Source of the DNA: Flavobacterium sp. N1994 | Lineage (GTDB): Bacteria > Bacteroidota > Bacteroidia > Flavobacteriales > Flavobacteriaceae | Length of the DNA: 64,000 nucleotides | Direction of reading: 5' to 3' | NCBI RefSeq assembly: GCF_025947145.1 | Contig: NZ_CP109999.1 | Coordinates: 1,116,001 to 1,180,000 of the forward strand | Shown here: in pieces, positions 1 through 10,300 of the stretch | How the letters are laid out: each line of letters opens with the position of its first letter | How positions within the stretch are numbered: the stretch's first letter is position 1 | Program-made: the position numbers and the translations under genes | Notes under the pieces: generated by a model | What the model was told of the DNA's origin: nothing | The model's database searches: none | The model's input: the letters and a program-made list of their open reading frames with translations, nothing else

Positions 1-436
1 TGGTTTCAACAAAACTCCATTCAGGATTATCAGCTGCGGTATTGATTCCGAAATTAGTGTAGGTAATTTGAAAATTATCTTTGGTTAAAATTTGGTCAAC
101 CGAAGGAAGAAAATCAGTCGTAATATCATAAAAAGCAATGGTTTGTTGACCAGAGCAAATCATTCCCGATTGGTCTTTGGGTGCCGATTTATCATGAATC
201 TGATGTTTTATAAAAGGTTCAAACGATGGTTTCTCTAAAAGTGATTGTGCAAACTCCACCAACTTATGCTCCATTATTCCACCTCCGATGGTGCCAGACA
301 TTTGGTTTTTGGCTACCACCATCTTAAAACCTTTCCGCCCAGGACTACTCCCTTCGTTGGCAATTACAACCATCAATACCAATCGCTTTTCGGATTGGAG
401 AATCTGCTGAAGTTTCTTGTAGAAGTCTCGAGTCAT
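1..436 (-). CDS. xdhC: XdhC family protein (molybdenum cofactor insertion for xanthine dehydrogenase), 3' part beyond the window
   Basis: Partial gene entering from the left edge; about 145 N-terminal residues are visible on the minus strand. The translation begins MTRDFYKKLQQILQ and carries the XdhC/CoxI N-terminal signature: EGSSPGRKGFKM near residue 30, then GTIGGGIMEHKLVE and SGMICSGQQ. XdhC proteins bind and sulfurate molybdenum cofactor and hand it to the large subunit of xanthine dehydrogenase. The context agrees, since xdhA and xdhB lie at 19-23 kb, but this gene is separated from them by the adhesin and the ureide operon. The ATG at 434-436 was chosen because it is in frame with the whole conserved region and a promoter-like box lies just upstream. 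The C-terminal Rossmann domain is outside the window. Confidence 0.85.
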   Translation of the reverse strand, partial: MTRDFYKKLQQILQSEKRLVLMVVIANEGSSPGRKGFKMVVAKNQMSGTIGGGIMEHKLVEFAQSLLEKPSFEPFIKHQIHDKSAPKDQSGMICSGQQTIAFYDITTDFLPSVDQILTKDNFQITYTNFGINTAADNPEWSFVET

Positions 437-457
437 TATTTAGCATATTCGATTTGT

Positions 458-465
458 CAAAATTA
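458..465 (-). promoter_or_regulatory. Candidate -7 box for xdhC
   Basis: On the minus strand this reads TAATTTTG, a full match to the Bacteroidota -7 consensus TAnnTTTG, 21 nt upstream of the xdhC ATG. I see no clear TTG at the -33 position, so support is moderate. Confidence 0.4.
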
Positions 466-603
466 ACTTTTTATCCTTAAGTATTGACGTTAGTTTTTTG
501 GGGAAATCGAAAAACTATACTAGTTAACTAAAGAAAAATAGAGTACCATTTGTTTTGAATAGACAATAATCAATAGTTGTTTTACATATGATTTTCTTCG
601 AGG

Positions 604-681
604 CTAGTCCATACCTAGTCCATAGCTAGTCCATAGCTAGTCCATAGTTTTGCAATAATTTATGGACTAGCTATGGATTTG
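604..681. repeat. Four 11-bp direct repeats running into a 17-bp perfect hairpin
   Basis: Positions 604-647 are exactly four copies of the 11-mer ctagtccata(g/c). The last copies form the left arm (630-646) of a perfect inverted repeat whose right arm is 661-677, with a 14-nt loop at 647-660. The right side is the same 11-mer in inverse orientation, about one and a half copies. The 11-bp period is close to one helical turn, so all copies face the same side of the DNA. There is no T-run, so it is not an intrinsic terminator. It could be a regulator-binding array, a cruciform or a small mobile palindrome. Confidence 0.85.
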
Positions 682-881
682 ATATGCTTAAGCTTTGGAC
701 TTGATAAGAAGATATTCCGTGTAAAGCCCCCAAGATAAATTAACTTTTTGCTTTAACTCTGCATTTCTAGTGCCTTGTACAAACCAAAAATTAGAAACAG
801 AGAATATTTTAGTAAGCCTCCTATTCCGAAAGACTTTTGAATAAACAAATCATAAAATTTAACGCATTTTATCGATAAAAA

Positions 882-897
882 AATAGTTTAAACTATT
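882..897. promoter_or_regulatory. 16-bp perfect palindrome, candidate operator
   Basis: AATAGTTTAAACTATT is a perfect 8+8 palindrome with no spacer, 117 nt upstream of the ORF at 1014. Such symmetry suits a dimeric helix-turn-helix regulator. AT-rich DNA yields short palindromes by chance, so the regulatory role is an inference. Confidence 0.35.
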
Positions 898-1013
898 CGA
901 TTTTACCTTTTGTCTACACTTTTTGTTCATTCGACTTATTCAAGAGGTGAAAATTAATAACCTATAGATATTTGCTTTATCAAAACCCTAAAGTCTAATA
1001 AATACTTAATGTC

Positions 1014-1301
1014 ATGATTCAAAAATTATCTAACCCTAAACTTACCCTAGAAAGCTTTAAACACTTTTACCTACTACTAATTCTAGTATTCGGGATTTCT
1101 GAAAGCACAAATGCTCAAATCACCTATACTTGGACAGGTTCCAGTAGTAGAGTATGGAATAATACGACCAACTGGAGTAAGACCAGCGGAACAAACTATC
1201 TAGGAACGTCGGCAACTGATATTGTTGTCGTCCCCACAGTAACTAATCAACCTAGACTTGGTGCGGTGCTCTCAGCTACTATACCCTCATTTACAATTTA
1301 A
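1014..1301 (+). CDS. Short secreted protein, probably the 5' remnant of an adhesin gene
   Basis: A 95-residue ORF. A basic N-terminus and a hydrophobic stretch ([17 protein letters not shown]) form a signal peptide ending near residue 35. The mature part starts [19 protein letters not shown], the usual opening of Flavobacterium beta-helix adhesins (a similar phrase, [14 protein letters not shown], occurs in the next gene). It then stops after about 60 mature residues with no repeats and no T9SS C-terminal signal, so the product could not be anchored as its relatives are. No other frame continues the similarity before the next gene at 1346. It could be a decayed paralogue, the leftover of a recombination that replaced the rest, or a genuine small secreted protein. 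Confidence 0.45.
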   Translation: MIQKLSNPKLTLESFKHFYLLLILVFGISESTNAQITYTWTGSSSRVWNNTTNWSKTSGTNYLGTSATDIVVVPTVTNQPRLGAVLSATIPSFTI

Positions 1302-1345
1302 AATCCCCACAGTCAAATATAACTTTTCAAACTAAATACAGTACA

Positions 1346-4300
1346 ATGACCACAACACACAATTTTTCGGCTATACCTAAAAATAGGATGCTTAGGATTT
1401 TATTTTTATTTCTTTTAGTTTTTAGTGCGCAAGGAATAAGTGCGCAGATTGCGTTAAGAGGAACGGCTACTACAGCCTCAGCAACTACCACATCAGTTAC
1501 CATTAATGTACCAACAGGTGTTGTTGCGGGCGATGTGATGATTGCAAACTTTGCAACTTATAAGAGCCCTCAATCAGCCGCTGCTGTCACTAATGCGAGT
1601 TGGACGGCTATAAGTTCTGGTGCGCTGGGAGGTAATAACAAGCTATTTGGCACCTTGTTGTACAGGGTAGCCACTGCTGCGGAGCCTGCATCCTATACAT
1701 TTTCTACAACGGCAGCAAATTCTTTTGTAGGTGCGATTGTTGCTTTTTCTGGAGTAAATACGGTAACCCCTTTTGATGTAACACCAACTAGTACATTTAC
1801 TACTTCAGGTAATACCGCCTCAACCTCATTGGCTTCAATTACGGCTGTTACAACAGTAACTTCCAATGCGGCCGTATTAATGTTTGGAATGTCAAGTGGA
1901 GGTACCACCACCACCAATGCCAACTTTGGTGCTTTTACCACCACTTCTCCGGCATCATTATCTAATAGTTTATATGACTTTGGCCCTGGTACAGGAACTT
2001 CAGGTGCTGTTGGTGCAGCTTGGGCTACCAAGGCTACGGCTGGTTCAACTGGTGCCGGAAATATTGCAGGTGTTATTTCCTCTGGAATTGGGGGGCAAAT
2101 AATTGCACTTAGGCCCGCAAAACAGTTTAGAAGTAATGCAACTACTTTTAATTGGGGCACAGCGGCTAGCTGGCAGGAATCTACCGACGGAGGACTTAAC
2201 TGGGTAACGGCCACCAGCGTACCAAACAGTAGCGATGATTTGGTTACCATACGAAACGGTCATACGGTTACCTTAGCAGCCAATGCAACAGCAAGTGACT
2301 TGACCATTGATAGCGGAGGTACTTTAAATACCGGTGCCACTTTTACTTTTGGGGTAACCGGCGTCACTTCAGTAACCGGTACATTTACATTAGCTGGTAC
2401 TGGTGCTAAAACTTTTACTGGAGATGTAGATATTAATGCAGGTGGCGTTTGGAATGAAACAGGCGTCTCTACTTATTCCTTTGCCGGCCATTTTACAAAT
2501 GATGCCACTACTTTTACCGCCAATACTGGAACGCATACGTTTTCAGGAGCATCAAAAACAATCAGTGGGGCAACTGCGTTGGCAATTCCAACAGTGACGT
2601 TTACAGGCTCCTACACCAACAACGGCACAATAACGTCCAATACAACACTTACTTTAACTGCTGCTTTAACACAGGGTGCAACAGGGATATTAAATATCGG
2701 GGGGAGCGTAACTGGTTCGCTAACCGCTTCAGCTGCTGGTAATACAGTAAACTATACTGGCGCTGCACAAACCGGCTTGGTAACTACCTACAACAATCTT
2801 ACTTTATCAGGGTCTTTAGCAAAAACATTTGCCACCACACCAACTGTGAACGGAATTTTATCTTTGGAAGGCACGGCAACGGTTTCTGTCACATCAGGAG
2901 TAGTTACTTATGGAGCAAATGCTACCCTTCAATACAATAAACCAGCTTCCTACACTGCAACTTCTAAAGAATGGATTACTCCTTTTGTTGCCACCGGAGG
3001 TATCATTATAAAAAATACGGGAGCTATCACTACTCCTGGAGCTGTACAGGTGGGTAACAATACCAACGTAGATTTGAATATCAACACGGGGGCTACATTA
3101 ACGCCTGGTGCTAATCTTATTACACTTCATGGAGATTTTATCAACGGTGGAACATTAACAAGTGGTTCTGGCGGTGTAACCATTGCTGGGACATCGCTTA
3201 CTCAATCCATAGACGGGTTCACCACTACAGGTACCGTTTCTATGACAAAGACAGCCGGAACAGCTACTTTTGCAGGTAATGTAAACGGTGGAGGGTTGAC
3301 TATTAATGGAACAGGCGGCACTTTGAACCTGGGCGCAGGCTTATCACATACATTTACGGGAACTTGGACCAGAACAGCTGGAACGCTTAACGGAGGGTCG
3401 AGTACACTAACCCTTTCAGCAACTCCAACTCCGATTAGCGGAACAGGAGGGACATTTACAGCAGGCACAGGTACCGTAAATTATAATGCTGCAGGCAATC
3501 AAACGCTAGCAGTTATTACTTACAATAACCTAACCCTTTCTGGATCTGGAGCAAAAACCATAGGTACTGCAGCAAGTGGCACACTTACGTCAGGTAATCT
3601 TTCTATTGCGCCTACAGGGTCCGCTACAGCAAGTGTAACGAATGCTAATATTTCTGTAGGTAGTTTAACAGTTGGGGGGGTAGGAACTGTTAATGGTACT
3701 TGGGGGGCAGTTGCCGCTACAAGTGCAACAAACAAAACCAACACCTTCTTCACTACGGGTATAACAGGTAATGTAACAGCAGGTAGTGATACAAGAACTA
3801 CTCCAACTATTACCACTGCGCCAACTGCCACAGCAATTACATATGGTCAAACGTTGGCAGCTTCAACTTTGAGTGGCGGTGTAGCAAGTGTGGCAGGAAC
3901 ATTTGCCTTAACCACACCATCCACTGCGCCAAATGCAGGAACAACAAGTCAATCAGTTACTTTCACACCAACAAATGCTGCGAATTATAGTACAGTTATA
4001 ACCACAGTTAGTGTGATAGTTAACAGAATAGCATTAACAGTAACGGCTACAGGTCCATCCAAAACGTATGGTACTACCTTAACAGCGGGTGCTAGCACTA
4101 CTAATTTTAGTGTTGCAGGAACCCTTGTCGGCTCAGAAACCCTCACCAGTGTAACGCTTACACCAGATTCAGCGGGACTTTCAGCAACTACTGCGGCAAA
4201 CGCTGCCTATACCGTTACGCCATCTGTAGCAACTGGTACGGGAGGTTTTTTGGAAAGCAACTACAATATTTCTTATATAGATTACAGTGGCACAGTTGCT

Positions 4301-7300
4301 ACAAAAGCACTGACCATTACAGCAAATAATCAAACGAATTGCGCTGGTATCCCATTTTCTTTTTCAGGTACCGAATTTTCGACAAGTGGATTGGTAAATG
4401 GGAATACTGTAAGCAGTGTTACTTTAACAAGTGCCGGATCTGCATCTTCTTCTAATGCAAGCACTTACCCTATTATTGCCGCTAATGCAACAGGTACGGG
4501 TTTGACCAACTACAACATTAGTTATGCAGATGGTTCCCTAACAGTCAATGCATCGCCGGATATATCCAATTTTAGTGTTGGGGTAACCAACCCCGTAGCC
4601 GGAGGTACCTCAACAGTAACCATCAATTCAACAAGTTTGGCTAACGGTACTTACACCGTTACCTATAATCTTACCGGTGATAACACAGCAACCGGTTCCA
4701 CCGCAAGTGTTTCGATAGTAGCTGGTACAGGAACCTTTGCAACATCTGCATTGGCAACAGCAGGTTATACCACTATTACCATTACGGCCATAAAAAATGC
4801 AGCAACCTGCAGCAGCACGATTAGTAGCGGCAACACGGCTACTATTGTCATTGCAACTGAAGCAAGCACAACTATTACTGCTACAGGCTCCTGGACTGCA
4901 CCAGTTGGTGTTACCAGTGTTACGGTAGAAGCCTGGGGTGCTGGAGGTGCTGGAGGTGGCGCTTCTTCTTTTATCTCAGCAGCTGGAGGTGGCGGAGCCG
5001 GAGGAGCTTATGTTAAAAATACTGCCATAACAGTTGTTCCTAATACAACCTACACAGTAACTGTAGGGGCAGGAGGAACTGGTAGTACAGGGACAGGAGG
5101 AACAGGAGGAGACAGTTGGTTTGGTTCCACCACGACCGTGTTAGCAAAAGGCGGCAACGGAGGTTTAAGCTCAAGTGGTAGCGGTGCAGCAGGTGCTTCA
5201 GCTATCAGTACTGGAAACGTTGGGGCTACTGCACCATTTTCCTATTACGGAGGGGCTGGAGGTAATGGAGGTACTTCTGGCGGAGGTGGCGGTAGTAGTG
5301 CAGGTACCGGTTCAAATGGTAACACTGCTACAGGAACTGCAGGCGGTGGCGCAGTTACCGGAGGAGGTGCTGGCGCTAACGGATCAACAAACAATGCAAA
5401 CGGTGCTTCAGCAGCAGTCAATAGTGGCGGCGGCGGTGCCGGGGCAACTGCTAATTTTAGTACTAGATCAGGAGGTGCAGGCGGTAGTGGAAAAGTTGCT
5501 ATAACCTATAAACAACTTACTTATAAAAGCCAGATTATATCAGCCAATTTAGGTTCAACCAGCTGGTGTTCAGGTGAAACAAGAAATATAACGGTAACAA
5601 TCAAAAATATTGGAACAGCCACCTGGACGGATGGAACAAATGGTTCTGGTACGATTAACATTGGGGTAAAATGGAATACAAATAGCTCCAACTGGGCGGA
5701 CTATAATGTGCGAACCAGTGCCAATAACTTGGCTCCGGGACAAACTGCTACCTATACTTTTACCATAACGGCATCCAATAATACAGGAAGTGCTTATACC
5801 ACTGCTTTAGCTGCCGGAACCAATAACCTTACTTTTGATATAGTGTATGAAGGCATTTCCTGGTTTGGTAATAATGGCGGAGGCGTAGGTCCGGGAAATA
5901 CCGTGTTTACTTCTGCTGCACAAACTATATTGGCATTACCAACAGTAACGTCAGCAACTGGTAATAGCAAAACCTATACAGGTATTGCTAATGCCACTAC
6001 CGTTTCGGCAGTAGCGAGTGCTGGAGCTACCATAGATTGGTATGATGCTGCTACTGGAGGTACATTACTTGCATCGGGAACACTAACTTATGCACCGACA
6101 GGAATAAATGCTGGTACCTATACTGCTTATGCCCAAGCTAGAAATACTACTACCGGATGCACAAGTGCTGTCCGCACGAGCGCAACGCTTACCATCAATA
6201 AAGCCCCACTAACAATTACCGCTGTAAACCAAACTGTTTCTTATGGTACTGCTGTAGCAACCGTTACCGGTGCTGGTACTTATACAGCTACTGGTTTTGT
6301 GAATAGTGAAACATCCTCAGTAATAGGAGGTTTAGCAACTTACAGCACTACGTATACCCCTACTACAGCAGCAGCTACAGCTTCGGTAACTATTACACCA
6401 TTAATTACTGGCTTAACCGCTACTAACTATAGTTTTAGTGCAGCCAATGGTGCTGTAACAATTACCACCGCGGCTTTAACGGTGACGGCAAACATAGCTA
6501 CTCATATTTATGGAGCTACCTTAACGCCAGGCGCAGGTGCATCACCATTGAGTGTTACAGGCATGCAAAACTCAGAGACTTTAGCAGGAACAGTAACCCT
6601 TGCTTATACTAGTGGTAACATCGCCACATCAGCAGTAGGAACTTATACCGGAGCTGTATCGCCAAGTGTCTTTGTAAAAACAAGTGGAACAGCTACGTTG
6701 AGCAATTACACTATAAATTATGTTACTAATAATTTGAGTGTAACAACTGCATCATTAACCATTACAGCCAACAATGCTTCTAAATGTTTTGGTACAACTT
6801 ATACTTTTGGAACTACTGCATTTACATCTTCTGGACTGCAAAATGGGGAAACAATAGGTAGTGTTACTTTAACGTCATTAGGAGCGAGTTCAGCCGCTGC
6901 CGCCGGCAGTTATAGTATAACACCATCAGCCGCAACAGGAGTATCATTTACTGCAGCCAATTATTCCATTTCTTATATTGATGGGGCATTAACAGTTACA
7001 GCGAATAATACTGCTGGCGCAGCTTCATCAACACCAACACTTTGTATCAATACAGCCTTAACAGCTATTACGCATACAACAACAGGTGCTACAGGCATTG
7101 GAACGGCTATTGGATTACCAGCGGGCGTAACGGCTGCGTGGGCTACCAACAGTATTACTATTAGTGGAACACCAACAGCTTCAGGTACATTTAGCTATAC
7201 CATTCCTTTGACAGGAGGTTGTGGTACTGTAAATGCTACAGGAACTATCACAGTAACTCCGGCTATGACTGCTGGTGCTGCCTCAAGCACACCAACCTTA

Positions 7301-10300
7301 TGTATCAGTACTGCTTTAACCGCTATCACTCATGCAACTACAGGAGCTACCGGAATTGGATCGGCTACCGGACTTCCAACAGGAGTGTCTGCGGCTTGGG
7401 CTACTAATACGATTACAATTAGTGGAACACCAACCGCTTCAGGGACATTTAACTATACTATTCCGGTAACAGGAGGTTGTGGTACTGTTAATGCTACAGG
7501 AACTATCACAGTAACTCCGGCTATGACTGCTGGTGCTGCCTCAAGCACACCAACCTTATGTATCAGTACTGCTTTAACCGCTATCACTCATACAACTTCA
7601 GGAGCAACAGGCATTGGTACTGCTACAGGTTTACCAACAGGTGTAACGGCTGCTTGGGCTACAAACACCATTACTATTAGTGGGACACCAACAGCTTCAG
7701 GGACATTTAACTATACTATTCCAGTAACTGGAGGTTGTGGTACTGTTAATGCTACAGGTACTATTACCGTAACACCAGCTAATACAGCAGGTGCAGCTTC
7801 AAGCACACCAACACTTTGTATCAATACGGCTTTAACAGCCATCACGCATGTAACAACAGGAGCTACCGGTATCGGAACCGCTACTGGTTTACCAGCGGGC
7901 GTAACGGCTGCTTGGGCTACAAACACCATTACTATTAGTGGTACACCAACCAATTCAGGGACATTTACCTATACTATTCCATTAACAGGAGGTTGTGGTA
8001 CTGTAAACGCTACAGGAACCATTACCGTAACTCCGGCTATGACAGCTGGTGCAGCATCGTCTACACCAACCTTATGTATCAATACCGCTTTAACCGCTAT
8101 CACTCATGCAACTACAGGAGCTACCGGAATTGGATCGGCTACAGGTTTACCAACAGGTGTAACTGCAGCTTGGGCTACTAATACGATTACAATTAGTGGT
8201 ACACCAACCAATTCAGGGACATTTACCTATACTATTCCGGTAACAGGAGGTTGTGGTACTGTAAACGCTACAGGAACTATTACCGTAACTCCTAATAAAA
8301 CAGCTGGTGCTGCATCGTCTACACCAACCTTATGTATCAATACCGCTTTAACCACTATAACTCATGCAACTACAGGAGCTACCGGAATTGGATCGGCTAC
8401 AGGTTTACCAACAGGTGTAACTGCAGCTTGGGCTACTAATACGATTACTATCAGTGGTACACCAACCAATTCAGGGACATTTACCTATACTATTCCATTA
8501 ACAGGAGGTTGTGGTACTGTAAATGCTACAGGAACTATTACCGTAACTCCGGCTATGACAGCTAGTGCTGCATCATCTACACCAACCTTATGTATCAATA
8601 CCGCTTTAACCGCTATCACTCATGCAACTACAGGAGCTACCGGAATTGGATCGGCTACAGGTTTACCAACAGGTGTAACTGCAGCTTGGGCTACTAATAC
8701 GATAACCATTAGTGGTACACCAACCAATTCAGGGACATTTACCTATACTATTCCATTAACTGGAGGTTGTGGTACTGTAAATGCTACAGGAACTATTACA
8801 GTAACTCCGGCTATGACAGCTAGTGCTGCATCGTCTACACCAACCTTATGTATCAATACAGCTTTAACCGCTATCACTCATGCAACTACAGGAGCTACCG
8901 GAATTGGATCGGCTACAGGTTTACCAACAGGTGTAACTGCAGCTTGGGCTACTAATACGATTACTATCAGTGGTACACCAACCAATTCAGGGACATTTAC
9001 CTATACTATTCCATTAACAGGAGGTTGTGGTACTGTAAATGCTACAGGAACTATTACCGTAACTCCGGCTATGACAGCTAGTGCTGCATCATCTACACCA
9101 ACCTTATGTATCAATACAGCTTTAACAGCTATCACTCATACAACAACAGGTGCTACAGGAATAGGAACCGCTACTGGTTTACCAGCAGGCGTAACGGCTG
9201 CTTGGGCTAGTAATACTATAACAATTAGTGGTACACCGGGTAACTCAGGAACCTTTAACTACACTATTCCATTAACAGGAGGTTGCGGAACTGTTAATGC
9301 TACAGGAACTATAACAGTAACAACAAACAAAACAGTTAGTGCTGCCTCAAGTTCACCTACCTTATGTATCAATACCGCTTTAACAGCGATTACTCATACA
9401 ACTACTGGTGCAACCGGAATAGGAACTGCAACAGGTTTACCAACAGGTGTAACAGCAGCATTTGCAAATAACACTATAACGATTAGCGGTACGCCAAGTA
9501 ACTCAGGAACATTTGCCTACACTATTCCATTAACTGGAGGTTGTGGCACTGTAAATGCAACTGGAACTATTACTGTTACACCAGCTAATACAGCAGGTGC
9601 AGCATCGTCTACTCCAACCTTATGTATCAATACAGCTTTAACAGCTATTACTCATGCAACAACAGGTGCTACAGGCATTGGAACGGCTACTGGTTTACCA
9701 GCGGGCGTAACAGCTGCTTGGGCTACAAACACCATTACTATTAGTGGGACACCAACAGCTTCAGGAACATTTGCCTACACTATTCCAGTAACTGGAGGTT
9801 GTGGTACAGTGAATGCTACAGGTACTATTACTGTTACACCAAACAAGACAGCAAGTGCTGCTTCAAGCACACCAACACTTTGTATCAATACAGCCTTAAC
9901 AGCTATCACGCATACAACAACAGGTGCTACAGGAATAGGAACGGCTACTGGTTTACCAGCAGGCGTAACGGCTGCTTGGGCTACAAACACCATTACTATT
10001 AGTGGGACACCAACAGCTTCAGGAACATTTGCCTACACTATTCCATTAACTGGAGGTTGTGGCACTGTAAATGCAACTGGAACTATTACTGTTACACCAG
10101 CTAATACAGCAGGTGCAGCATCGTCTACTCCAACCTTATGTATCAATACAGCTTTAACAGCTATTACTCATACTACTACAGGAGCTACCGGAATCGGAAC
10201 AGCTACAGGGCTTCCAACAGGCGTAACGGCTGCTTGGGCTACCAACACCATTACTATTAGTGGGACACCAACAGCTTCAGGAACATTTGCCTACACTATT

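Larger units (their letters stand above)
437..1013. other. 577-nt intergenic region between xdhC and the adhesin ORFs
   Basis: No convincing coding region. It lies between the divergent xdhC (minus) and adhesin ORFs (plus) and should hold both promoters. It contains the 11-bp tandem repeat with a long hairpin at 604-681 and a 16-bp perfect palindrome at 882-897, listed separately. The rest is AT-rich. I found no exact TAnnTTTG box on the plus strand close to the ORF at 1014. Confidence 0.6.

Noticed and set aside
604..681. Hairpin as a transcription terminator
   Set aside because: No T-run follows on either strand, and xdhC reads away from it.
1693..2250. 185-codon open frame on the minus strand inside the adhesin
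   Set aside because: Low-complexity mirror of the Thr/Ala/Gly-rich coding strand; no start signal, no family, no promoter.
5175..5504. Open frame in the glycine-rich module
   Set aside because: Out-of-frame reading of GGN codons; composition is a by-product of the adhesin frame.
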